DNA from: Anodontia alba | Taxonomy: Eukaryota; Mollusca; Bivalvia; Lucinida; Lucinidae | Assembly (NCBI GenBank): GCA_964016985.1 | Contig: OZ024831.1 | Span: forward strand, 77,912,263 to 77,976,262 | Direction: 5' to 3' | Length of the DNA stretch: 64,000 nucleotides | Shown here: positions 34,720 through 45,883 of the stretch, piece after piece | Numbering within the stretch: the first letter of the stretch is position 1 | Layout: the number at the start of each line of letters is the position of its first letter | Program-made: the position numbers and the translations under genes | The notes under the pieces: generated by a model | What the model was told of the DNA's origin: nothing | Databases searched by the model: none | What the model saw: only the letters and a program-made list of their open reading frames with translations

Positions 34720-35284
34720 TATATAGGGAAAATAAGCCCCGCCCGCTGGCGGTCATGATTTTTGACGATTCCAAATGGCTTGAACAATATTGGTAGAGGA
34801 TCACCAAAGGAACATTTCTGCAAAATTATATTAAAATCGGTCCACTGGTTTCTGACAAGAAGAATTTTAAAGTTTTCTATATAGATATATAGGGAAAATA
34901 AGCCCCGCCCCCTAGCGGCCATGTTTTTTGACGAATCCAAATGTCTTGAGTAATCTTGGTAGAGGATTACCAAAGGAACATTTCTGCAAAATGTTATTGA
35001 AATCGGTCAACTGGTTTCTGACAAGAAGATTTTTTAAGTTTTTAGTTAAAAAATCTATTTTTAGCTCCTGTGACCTAGATATGCAATGGACCGGAACCAT
35101 TTGAACAACTTTGAAAGAGGATCAACCAAGGATCATTCCTGTAAAATTTGGTCAAAATCCAATCAGTGGTTTAGGAGGAGATGTTGTTTAAAGATTGTGA
35201 ACGGACGGACGGACGACGACGACGACGACGGACGGTGAGTGATCACTATAGCTCACCTTGAGCCTTCGGCTCAGGTGAGCTAAA

Positions 35285-36774
35285 TGGCGTACCGATTGCT
35301 TAATCATCTGCTAACTCAACCAGTTGTACATAACTTTTCCTCAACACTATTGTAACACTATTGTAGCTAGTGTAAGAGTAGTTTATAACACATTATTTAA
35401 ACCCTTTCTATAAAAGCAGACAGCTCCCAAGATGGGAACAAAGAATGTCACAGTCTGGCTAGGATCATCTTATTTGTCTGCTCATAGACAGAGTAAAAAA
35501 ACACGATTCTGACTCGACACTGGGCAGAACAATGTCCGTAAATCTGTTGATCAGACAGTATACAGTGTAGATCTTGACCAGAAACCCGTGCTTTTACCAT
35601 TTAATCGTCAGTAAGGATATATGTTACATAAATGTAACAATGTAGACTAGCACATTGTCTCGGTGGTAAGTTCGAGGGGGGTGAATACTACCCGATAAAA
35701 TGTTTTACGGACTATGAGAATGAGTTTGATGTCTTTTATTAGACAAATATAATAAAGTAGACTAGCACATTACCATAAAATATATTATCAATATTAGCTC
35801 GACGTCTTTTTTAGACAAATGAAACCATGTAGACTAGCACATTATCCCGGTGGTAAATTCGAGGGGGGTAAATACTACAAGTTGAAGATGAGGATAATGT
35901 TTATTTCCCCAACTCCCACATAACCATCGCTGCAGCAAATGCATAAATATCCTAAGTAATTAGGTATATAGAGTATTAGTTAAGGCCAGCTAAGGGCGAC
36001 GAAAGTCTAACCCCGGGTATCGTTATCCATGGACTGACCAAGATATCCGCTTTATTTGTGCATGCTAGTTTGTGCAGTGTGCATCGCAAGTGCTTAAACA
36101 GGTATAATTGCGGTTTGATTTTAAGAAGAGCAATTAAGGTGCGAGATAATAAGTAAATATTGGAATGAAGGATGATGAAGAAATGGGGTGTAGGATATGG
36201 ATAAAGGAAATAGCAGGGTTTTTGATATTATTGTATCATTTCGTCAAATACAGCGGGACGAAACCCTATTTATCTTATACATAATTTCTATCTACAGTGA
36301 TTGCATAAGATGAACAAGGGAAAAACAACAACACATTTTTAGACGAGGTCTTATAAGATCATTTGTGACCTAACTCTATCAGCCTCTGGTTGGACGCGAT
36401 GATAAATCGCACGAAACGGTTATCATTTAAAATCCTTTTCAAACTTCCATTGTGTGCATTTTGAAATATCTTTACAATATGACCTTCAAGTTCACGTCAA
36501 AATCAAGCTTTCAAAATCAAAGAAACCCTCCTCTATTTAGAATAACAATTTGATAGAATTAATGATGATTGCGCGAAAGTGCTTCGGTCCGTTGAAACAC
36601 CCCAAACCACCGCAAGCAACCCCAAAACACTTAATTTATTTACCTTTTCACACCAAACCACTTTATCTATTTTTTCACCCCAAAGTAAATTATTTATTAC
36701 CTCAAGTAGAATAGGGTATCAAAGATGTTTGATAGCTTAGTATAACAAGCATCCACACAGATCTGGGTATTTGC
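35285..36774. other. Spacer with triplicated motif; no gene
   Basis: Low-copy DNA. A segment TGTAGACTAGCACATT(G/A) plus TCGGTGGTAAGTTCGAGGGG recurs at 35642-35695 and 35830-35882, with a partial copy at 35756-35785. Each is preceded by TAGACAAAT-type sequence or its equivalent. No coding sequence supported. Confidence 0.55.
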
Positions 36775-37050
36775 CATTACGAAAACACGCCTATTCAAAT
36801 ATATAGAAAATTTCACCTCCAAAAACTGATTTTTTTTAGGTATATAACTCTGATATTTTTCATATTTCTGCTCAACACATAGACTGTGGGTACCCGTTAG
36901 AACCGCCACGGCGATACGGTTCTAACGAGTACCCACAATCTATGTTTTGAGCAGAAATAAGAAAAATACTGTATACCCCGTACACCCCAGTTTTACTACA
37001 TAAAAGTGGGGTTTAAGGGGGTAAAATTATATAGGCATGTTTTCGTGATG
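36775..37050 (+). mobile_element. Foldback MITE F, copy 1
   Basis: 276 bp with terminal inverted repeats CATTACGAAAACACGCCTAT ... ATAGGCATGTTTTCGTGATG, and an internal palindrome around GGGTACCCGTTAGAACCG / CGGTTCTAACGAGTACCC (36888-36935). The left half carries CTCAACACATAGACTGTGGG and the right half its complement, so most of the element can fold back on itself. A second copy in reverse orientation is at 46303-46550. Target-site duplication unclear. Confidence 0.85.
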
Positions 37051-37084
37051 CAGCAGATAAACGCAAGTGAAATATGGGCCGATC

Positions 37085-37310
37085 AGGGTTTTTGCAAAAG
37101 CTGCTCAACAAACATCTAACCAGCAAAGTTCTAGATCAGTATGTGTATGTGCAGTCTGATCAAGGTCTTTGGGTCTTTACAGTAGAAAAAAAACTAGAGT
37201 GAAAGGCCGGCGTCCAAGAAAACATATGACTAACAAAGTTCCAGATCAGCATATGCAGGTGCATCCGCCCAGTCAGGATCTTTGCAGTAGGAAAAAGAAA
37301 CACAAAAACA
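37085..37310. repeat. Two diverged ~120-bp direct repeats
   Basis: About 37105-37195 and 37220-37300 share AACAAAGTTC(T/C)AGATCAG, ATGTGCAG or ATGCAGGTGCA, AGTC(T/A)G(A)TCA and CTTT(G/A)CAGTAGRAAAAA. It is probably an old tandem duplication. No coding signal. Confidence 0.6.
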
Positions 37311-37639
37311 AAACGTAAGGCCGTTTTATCTGGCCCCCGCTCACTCTTCTACTGGACCTACATTTGACGTTTTTTTCTTACACACACGCACTCGGTATGC
37401 ACGAACGCTCGCATGAGTGAACGAAGAAACAAACGAATAAATGAAGGAAAGGATGAAAAACACATTTGCCCTGTAACTACACATCCAAAGAGGCCGGTCC
37501 CATTATATAAACTAGTAACAGTGTTTTCAGAGAAAACAGATGTCCCCACCACGTGAATTTTAGTGTGTGTTTTTTGTTTGTTTTTTTTTCTACTGCTGTG
37601 ACACTAAAAATTAGGTTAACGTCACGAAAATCTAATCAG

Positions 37640-37765
37640 TTCTTTGTTAGGTCCTAATTATATATCCATGAAAATTTGGTGAGAATCCAACCACTGATTC
37701 ACAAGATATTGTGCAGACAGCGCCGACACCAATGCCGACGCCTACACAAACGGAATCCGCACCGA
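37640..37765 (+). mobile_element. Degenerate right-arm-like fragment of Helentron-like element
   Basis: AAAATTTGGTGAGAATCCAA, CCACTGATTCA, AAGATATTGTGCAGACAG resembles the right arm of elements A-C (AATTTGGTCAAAATCCAATC, AGTGGTTTAGGAGGAGATGT, TTGTGAACGGACGG). It may be a solo, older relative lacking cores. Confidence 0.4.
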
Positions 37766-37965
37766 AATTAATATACCCGCCCCCACCCCACACCCCCTCC
37801 CCTTAGGTGAGGAACATAATACCCATCATGCATTATATATTGAGCAAACAATGTGCCTCAGAAGCTATGTAGAAATACTTTGTTAATCTTTTCTATATGA
37901 TTAAACATATAATACTTATTATTAATATTTAAGTTTCAGCTGTTTGATTTGTGACTCAAGAAGTT

Positions 37966-38048
37966 TAAAATGTGTTTTGGGGTATGGTTTAGAGTGGTTT
38001 TAGAGTGTTTTGTGGGTATTTTGGGGTATTTAGGGTTGGTTTGGGGTG
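37966..38048 (+). repeat. G/T-rich low-complexity stretch
   Basis: The plus strand is almost free of C, with repeated TTTTGGGGTAT, GTTTTAGAGTG and TTTGGGGTG. GGGG runs could permit G-quadruplex formation. A C/A-rich stretch at 36590-36690 looks like its loose complement. Confidence 0.5.
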
Positions 38049-38136
38049 AATAAATGGACACATAAATTTTAGCTAAGAGGACCATATGGTAGATTAGTCT
38101 TTGTATGCTTAATATGTTATCCTCTTTAAATAAATA

Positions 38137-38141
38137 CATTA

Positions 38142-38180
<39 letters not shown>

Positions 38181-38181
38181 T
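38137..38181. repeat. (ATT)n microsatellite
   Basis: An uninterrupted ATT trinucleotide run. The surrounding poly-Ile frames are artefacts. Confidence 0.95.
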
Positions 38182-38594
38182 ACTTGGGTCCACCATTTTG
38201 TACATATACTTAAAGCCATTAGAAACGCAACTGATATATTTATTAGTTTTTCTCAATTATTGCAATGTTTCAAGCATTTTTTTTTTTTTTTTTGGCTTGA
38301 ATCAACTTGCCTTTTTTACAATAACATGTTTACAAAAGTTGCCTCAGATGCACACTCATGCTTAAATTTTTTTATATGAAAAAATGGTAAATCATCAAAT
38401 TTCTTTTTTAACCTTTTTAGAAGTTAACATTCCATCAAATTTGCATGTGATGGGGTATCCATTATATTCCCAACAATAAAAAAATGCAATGAAATTTAAA
38501 AATTTCCTGTGGCTACAACTTGAAGCCCTATCCAAAAATTCAGGTTTTACGAAACTTTCACAGATTTTGAAAATCATCTTGAATGTCAATTAAA

Positions 38595-41500
38595 ACAAGA
38601 GGACCATGATGGTCCTATATCGCTCACCCGAGCAAACAGATTTGCATATTTACTGTTGAAGTTTCAGCCAAGTTCACTGCTCTAGGATTTTTGTATAAAT
38701 TTTATAGCACCAACCCCCCCCCCCCGACCCCACCCCACCACACCCCCGTCCATGTTTTTTAAAGCATCTTGACGACTTGAACTGAATCTTAAAAGAGGGT
38801 CACCAAAGGAACATTTCTGCTAAGTTATATTGAAATTGGTCCAGTGGTTTAAAGTGTTTTATATAGCTATAAAGCCCTACCCCTAACGGCCATGTTTTTG
38901 AAGAATCATGACAGCTTGAACAAACTTGGTAGAGGGTGTTCCTGCAATGTTATATTGAAATCGGTCCAGTGGTTTCTGAAAAGAAGATCATTAAAATTTT
39001 CTGTATAGATATATAGGGAAAATAAGCCCCGCCCCCTAGCGGCCATGCTTTTTGACAAACCATAACGGCTTGAACAATCTTGGTAAAGGGTCACCAAGGA
39101 AACATTTCTGCGAATGTTTCCTTGGTGTATATGAATATTGAAATCAGTCCTGTGGTTTCTGACGACAAGCTTTTTTCAAGTTTTCTATATAGATATATAG
39201 GGAAACTAAGCCCCGCCTCCCCCCCCCCCCCCGCCCCCAAGCGGCCATGTTTTTTGACAAATCATGACGGCTTGAACAATCTTGATAGAGGGTCACTAAG
39301 GAAACAGATCTGCCAAGTTATATTGAAATCGATCCAGTCATTTATGACAAGAAGATTTTTAAAATTTTCTATATATATATATAGGGAAAATAAACCCCCG
39401 CCCCCTAGCGGCCATGTTTTTTGACGACTCATGGCGGCTTGAACAATCTTGGTAGAGGATCACCGAAGAAACATATCTGCAAAATTATATTGAAATCGGT
39501 CCAGTGGTTTCTGACGAGATTTTTAAAGTTTTCTATAAAGATATATAAGGAAAATAAGCCCCGCCCCCTGGCGGCCATGTTTTTTGACGAATCCAAATGC
39601 CTTGAACAAACTTGGTAGAGGATCACTGAAAGAACATTTCTGTAAAATTATATTGAAATCGATCCAGTGGTTTCTGGCAAGAAGATTTTTAAAGTTTTCT
39701 ATATAGATATATAAGGAAAATAAGCCCCGCCCCCCTGGCGCCATGTTTTTTGACGAATCCAAATGGCTTGAACAGTCTTGGCAGAGGATCACTGAAGGAA
39801 CATTTCTGAAAAAATTATATTGAAATCGGTCCAGTGATTTCTGACAAGAAGATTTTTAAAGTTTTCTATAAAGTTATATAGGGAAAATAAGCCCCCTGGC
39901 GGCCATGTTTTCTGACGAATCCAAATGCCTTGAACAATCTTGGTAGAGGATCACTGAAAGAACATTTCTGTAAAATTATATTGAAATCGATCCAGTGGTT
40001 TCTGACAAGAAGATTTTTAAAGTTTTCTATATAGATATATAAGGAAAATAAGCCCCGCCCCTGGCGCCATGTTCTTTGACGAATCCAAATGGTTTGAACA
40101 GTCTTGGCAGAGAATCACTGAAGGAACATTTCTGAAAAAATTATATTGAAATCGGTCCAGTGATTTCTGACAAGAAGATTTTTAAAGTTTTCTATATAGA
40201 TTATATAGGGAAAATAAGCCCCCTGGCGGCCATGTTTTTTGACGAATCCAAATGCCTTGAACAATCTTGGTAGAGGATGACTGAAAGAACATTTCTGTAA
40301 AATTATATTGAAATCGATCCAGTGGTTTCTGACAAGAATATTTTTAAAGTTTTCTATAAAGATATATAGGGAAAATAAGCCCCCTGGCGGCCATGTTTTT
40401 TGACGAATCCAAATGCCTTGAACAAACTTGGTAGAGGATCACTGAAAGAACATTTCTGTAAAATTATATTGAAATCGATCCAGTGGTTTCTGGCAAGAAG
40501 ATTTTTAAAGTTTTCTATATAGATATATAAGGAAAATAAGCCCCGCCCCCCTGGCGCCATGTTTTTTGACGAATCCAAATGGCTTGAACAGTCTTGGCAG
40601 AGGATCACTGAAGGAACATTTCTGAAAAAATTATATTGAAATCGGTCCAGTGATTTCTGACAAGAAGATTTTTAAAGTTTTCTATAAAGATATATAGGGA
40701 AAATAAGCCCCCTGGCGGCCATGTTTTTTGACGAATCCAAATGCCTTGAACAATCTTGGTAGAGGATCACTGAAAGAACATTTCTGTAAAATTATATTGA
40801 AATCGATCCAGTGGTTTCTGACAAGAAGATTTTTAAAGTTTTCTATATAGATACATAGTGAAAATAAGCCACGCCCCCTGGCGGCCATGTTTTTTGACAA
40901 ATCCAAATGGCTTGAACAATCTTGGTAGAGGATCACCAAAGGAATATTTCTGAAAAAATTATATTGAAATCGGTCCAGTGATTTCTAACAATAAGATTTT
41001 TAAAGTTTTCTATATAGATATATAGGGAAATTAAGCCCCGCCCCCTGGCAGCCAGGTTTTTTGACAAATCCAAATGGCTTGAACAAGCTTCGTAGAGGAT
41101 CACCAAAGGAACATTTCTGCAAAATTATATTGAAATCGGTCCAGTGGTTTCTGACAAGAAGATTTTTAAATTTTTCTATAAAGATATATAGGGAAAGTAA
41201 GCCCCGCCCCCGGCGGCCACGTTTTTTGACGAATCCGTATGGCTTGAACGATCTTGGTAGAGGATCCCCGAAGAAACATTTCTGCAAAATTATATTGAAA
41301 TCGGTCTAGTGGTTTCTGACAAGAAGATTTTTTAAGTTTTCTATATAGATATATAGGGGAAATAAGCCCCGCCCCCTGGCGACCATGTTTTTTGACGAAT
41401 CCAAATGGCTTGAACAATCTTGGTAGAGGATTACCAAAGGAACATTTAAATCGGTCCAGTGGTTTCTGCCAAGAAGATTTTTTAAGTTTTTAGTTAAAAA

Positions 41501-41738
41501 ATCTATTTTTAGCTCCTGGGACCCAGATATGCAACGGACCGGAACCATTTGAATAATTTTGAAAGAGGACCAACCAAGGATCATTCCTGTGAAGTTTGGT
41601 CGAAATCCAATTAGTGGTTTAGGAGGAGATGTTGTTTAAAGATTGTGGACGGACGGACGGACGGACATACGGACGACGTCGACGGACGGTGAGTGATCAC
41701 AAAAGCTCACCTTGAGCATTCAGCTCAGGTGAGCTAAA
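38595..41738 (+). mobile_element. Helentron/pearl-like element B
   Basis: Same architecture as element A: left arm ACAAGAGGACCATGATGGTC, CGCTCACCCGAGC; about 16 cores of ~165 bp; right arm at about 41490-41640 with a GGAC-type microsatellite; terminal hairpin AGCTCACCTTGAGC...GCTCAGGTGAGCT. Within 39520-40870 pairs of units form a ~325-bp higher-order repeat, alternating GCCCCCTGGCGGCCATG and GCCCCGCCC...GGCGCCATG; 39523-39780 and 40354-40600 are almost identical. C-rich runs near 38710-38750 and 39215-39236 interrupt two cores. Element C begins nine bases after its end. Confidence 0.75.
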
Positions 41739-43672
41739 AAAGCATAAACAAGAGGACCATGATGGTCCGATATCGCTCACCTGACCAAACAGATTTGCAT
41801 ATTAACTATTGAAGTTTCAGCCAAGTTCACTGCTCTAGGATTTTTGTATAAACTTTATAGCACTAACCACCCCCACCCCCCTCCACCACGTCCCCGGCCA
41901 TGTTTTTTTTACAAATCCTGACGACTTGAACTGAATCTTTAGAGAGGGTCACCAAAGGAACATTTCTGCCAAGTTATACTGAAATTGGTCCAGTGGTTTA
42001 AAAAGTTTTATATAGCTATAAAGCCCTACGCCCTAATGGCCATGTTTTTTGACGAATCATGAAAGCTTGAACAAACTTGGTAGAGGGTAACCAAAGGAAC
42101 ATTCCTGCCAAGTTATATTGAAATCTGTTCAGTGGTTTCTGACAAGAAGATTTTTAAAGTTTTCTATTTAGATATATAGGGAAAATAAGCCCCTACCCCA
42201 GGCAGCCATGTTTTTTGACGAATCATGACTGCTTGTACAATCTTGATAGAGGTTCACCAAAGCAACAGTTCAGCCAAGTAATATTGAAATCGGTCATGGG
42301 GTATGTGACAATAAGAATTTTAAAATTTTCTATGCAGATATAGACGAAAAATAAGCCATGGGTTTTGACGTATCATGATGGCTTGAACAATCTTGGTAGA
42401 AGGTCACAAAAGCAACATTCCTACCAAGTTACATTGAACTCGGTCCAACTGTTTCTTACGAGAAGATTTTTAAAGTTTACTATATAGATATATAAAGAAA
42501 ATAAGCCCCGCCCCCTAGCGGCCATGTTTTTTGATGAATCATGACGGCTTGAACAATCTTTGTAGAGGGTCACCAAAGAAACATTCCTGCCAAGTTGTAT
42601 TGAAATCGGTCCATTGGTTTCTGAAAAGAAGATTTTTAAAGTTTTATATATAGATATATAGGGAAAATAAGCTCTGCCCCCGGCAGCCATGTTTTTTGAC
42701 GAATAATGATTACTTGAACAATCTTAGTAGAGGGTCACCAAAGAAACATTTCTGCAAAGTTATAATGAAATCAGTTCAGTGGTTTCTGACAAGAAGAGTT
42801 TTTAAGTTTTCTATAGATATATAAGGAAAATAAGCCCGGACTCCTGGCGGCCATGTTTTTGACGAATCATGACGGCTTGAACAATCTTGATAGAGGGTTA
42901 CATAAGAAACATTCCTGCAATGTTACATTGGAATCGGTCAAATGGTTTCTGAAAAGACTATTAAAATTTTCTATATAGATATATAGGAAAATAAGCCCCG
43001 CCCCCTAGCGGCCATGTTTTTTGACAAATCATAACGGTTTGAACAATCTTGGTAAAGGGTCACCAAGGAAACATTACTGTGAAGTTATATTGAAATCAGT
43101 CCTGTGTTTTCTGACGAGAAGATTTTTTCAAGTTTTCTATATAGATATATATGGAAAATAAGCCCCGCACCCTCTAGTGGCCATGTTTTTTGACAAATCA
43201 TGATGGCTTGAACAATCTTGATAGAGGGTCACTAAGGAAACATTTCTGCCAAGTTATATTGAAATCGGTCCAGTCCTTTATGACATGAAGATTTTTTAAT
43301 AAAGTTTTCTATACAGATATATATGAAAAATTAACCCCGCCCCCTAGCGGCCATGTTTTTTAACGACTCATGGCGGCTTGAACAATCTTGGTAGAGGATC
43401 ATCGAAGAAACATTACTGCAAAATTATATTGAAATCAGTCCAATGCTTTATGACAAGAAGATTTTTAAAGTTTTCTGTATACATATATAAGGAAAATAAG
43501 CCCCGCCCCCTGGCGGCCATGTTTTTTGACAAATCCAAATAGCTTGAACAATCTTGGTACAGGATCACCAAGGGAACATTTCTGCAAAATTATATGGAAA
43601 TCGGTCCAGTGGTTTTGGACAAGAAGAAATTATTAAACTTTTCTATATAGATATATAGGGAAAATAAGCCCC

Positions 43673-43687
43673 GCCCCCTGGTGGCCA
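43673..43687 (-). promoter_or_regulatory. CTCF-like motif, exact core match
   Basis: GCCCCCTGGTGGCCA on plus within a core unit of element C. See 34466-34480 for the motif description. Confidence 0.5.
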
Positions 43688-44503
43688 TGTTTTTTGACGA
43701 ATCCAAATGGCTTGAACAATCTTGGTAGAGGATCACCAAAGGAACATTTTTGCAAAATTATATTGAAATCGGTCCAGTAGTTTGGACAAGAAGATTTTTA
43801 AAGTTTTCTATATAGATTATATAGGGAAAATAAGCCCCGCCCCCTGGCGGCCATGTTTTTTGACGAATCCAAATGGCTTGAACAATCTTGCAACAGGATC
43901 ATCAAAGGAACATTTTTGCAAAATTATATGGAAATCGCTCCAGTGGTTTCGGACAAGAAGATTTTTAAAGTTTTCTATATAGATATATAGGGAAAATAAG
44001 CCCCGCCTCCTGGTGGCCATGTTTTTTGACGAATCCAAATGTCTTGAACAATCTTGGTAGAGGATCACAAAAGAAACTTTTCTGCAAATTTATATTGAAA
44101 TCGGTCTAGTGGTTTCTGACAATAAGATTTTTAAAGTTTTCTATACAGATATATAGGGAAATTAAGCCCCGCCCCCCTGGCGGCCATGTTTTTTGACGAA
44201 TCCAAAAGGCTTGAACAATCTTGGTAGAGGATCACCAAAAGAACATTACTGCAAAATTATATTGAAACTGGTCCAGTGGTTTCTGACGAGAAGATTTTTA
44301 AAGTTTTCTATACAGATATATAGGGAAAATAAGCCCCGCCCCCTGGCGGCCATGTTTTTTGACGAATACAAATGTCTCGAACAATCTTGGTAGAGGATCA
44401 CCGAAGAAACATTTCTGCAAAATTATATTGAAATCGGTCCAGTGGTTTCTGACAAGAAGATTTTTAAAGTTTTCTATACAGATATATAGGGAAAATAAGT
44501 CCC

Positions 44504-44518
44504 GCCCCCTGGTGGCCA
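44504..44518 (-). promoter_or_regulatory. CTCF-like motif, exact core match
   Basis: GCCCCCTGGTGGCCA on plus, 831 bp downstream of the site at 43673, as expected from the five-unit duplication. Confidence 0.5.
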
Positions 44519-44835
44519 TGTTTTTTGACGAATCCAAATGGCTTGAACAATCTTGGTAGAGGATCACCAAAGGAACATTTTTGCAAAATTTTATTGAAAT
44601 CGGTCCAGTAGTTTGGACAAGAAGATTTTTAAAGTTTTCTATATAGATTATATAGGGAAAATAAGCCCCGCCCCCTGGCGGCCATGTTTTCTGACGAATC
44701 CAAATGGCTTGAACAATCTTGCAACAGGATCATTAAAGGAACATTTTTGCAAAATTATATGGAAATCGGTCCAGTGGTTTCGGACAAGAAGATTTTTAAA
44801 GTTTTCTATATAGATATATAGGGAAAATAAGCCCC

Positions 44836-44850
44836 GCCCCCTGGTGGCCA
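44836..44850 (-). promoter_or_regulatory. CTCF-like motif, exact core match
   Basis: GCCCCCTGGTGGCCA on plus, 332 bp (two units) after the site at 44504. The equivalent unit one duplication earlier (~44005) reads GCCTCCTGGTGGCCA. Confidence 0.5.
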
Positions 44851-45883
44851 TGTTTTTTGACGAATCCAAATGTCTTGAACAATCTTGGTAGAGGATCACA
44901 AAAGAATCTTTTCTGCAAAATTATATTGAAATCGGTCCAGCGGTTTCTGACAAGAAGATTTTTAAAGTTTTCTATACAGATATATAGGGAAAATAAGCCC
45001 CACCCCCCTGGCGGCCATGTTTTTTGACGAATCCAAAAGGCTTGAATAATCTTGGTAGAGGATCACCAAAGGAACATTTCTGCAAAATTATATTGAAACT
45101 GGTCCAGTGGTTTCTGACGAGAAGATTTTTAAAGTTTTCTATACAGATATATAGGGAAAATAAGCCCCGCCCCCTGGCGGCCATGTTTTTGGACGAATCC
45201 AAATGTCTCGAAAAATCTTGGTAGAGGATCACCAAACAAACATTTCTGCAAAATTATATTGAAATCGGTCCAGTGGTTTCTGACAAGAAGATTTTTAAAG
45301 TTTTCTATACAGATATATAGGGAAAATAAGCCCTGCCCCCTGGCGGCCATGTTTTTTGAAAAATCCAAAAGGCTTGAACAATCTTGGTAGAGGATCACCA
45401 AAGGAACATTTCTGCAAAATCATATTCAAATTGGTCCAGTGGTTTCTGACAAGAAGATTTTTAAAGTTGTCTATATAGATATATAGGGAAAATAAGCCCC
45501 GCCCCCTAGCGGCCATGTTTTTTAACGAATCCAAATGGCTTGAACAATCTTGGTAGAGGATCACCAAAGAAACATTTCTGCAAAATTATATTGAAATCGG
45601 TCCAGTGGTTTCTGACAAGAAGATTTTTTGAGTTTGTAGTTAAAAAATCTATTTTTAGCTCCTGTGACCTAGATATGCAATGGACTGGAACCATTTGAAC
45701 AACTTTGAAAGAGGATCAATCAAGGATCATTCCTGTGAAATTTGGTCAAAATCCAATCAATGGTTTGGGAAGAGATGTTGTTTAAAGATTGTGAACGGAC
45801 GGACGGACGGACAGACGGACGACGACGACGGACGGTGAGTGATCACAATACCTCACCTTGAGCCTTCGGCTCAGGTGAGCTAA

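Larger units (their letters stand above)
32371..35284 (+). mobile_element. Helentron/pearl-like element A (tandem 165-bp cores)
   Basis: Left arm begins ACAAGAGGACCATGATAGTC and CGCTCACCTGAGC (small palindrome AGGACCA...TGGTCCT in B). About 15 core units of ~162-166 bp follow, each with GAAAATAAGCCCCGCC, GGCGGCCATGTTTTTTGAC, TTGAACAATCTTGGTAGAGG, ATTGAAATCGGTCCAGTGG and AGTTTTCTATATAGATATAT. The right arm (35040-35220) has a GGAC/GAC microsatellite. The end is a hairpin, AGCTCACCTTGAGCC-TTC-GGCTCAGGTGAGCT. Left CTCACCTGAG is inverse to right CTCAGGTGAG. Arm, tandem core, microsatellite, arm with terminal hairpin is the described layout of bivalve pearl/Helentron-type non-autonomous elements. 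No Rep-helicase is present. A MITE (34613-34719) sits in one core unit. Confidence 0.75.
41748..45883 (+). mobile_element. Helentron/pearl-like element C
   Basis: The largest of the three, with about 22 core units. Left arm ACAAGAGGACCATGATGGTC, right arm at about 45630-45800, GGAC/GAC microsatellite, and the same terminal hairpin ending at AGGTGAGCTAA. It follows element B head-to-tail with a 9-bp spacer. An 831-bp (five-unit) block is duplicated: 43782-43982 and 44613-44813 encode nearly the same peptide string and lie 831 bp apart. Three of the four exact CTCF-core matches noted in this window are in this block. No autonomous coding capacity seen. Confidence 0.75.

Noticed and set aside
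33928..45694. Recurrent frames of 60-115 residues with NMAARGRGLFSLYIYIENFK
   Set aside because: These are translations of the ~165-bp cores. They restart every unit, and both strands are open.
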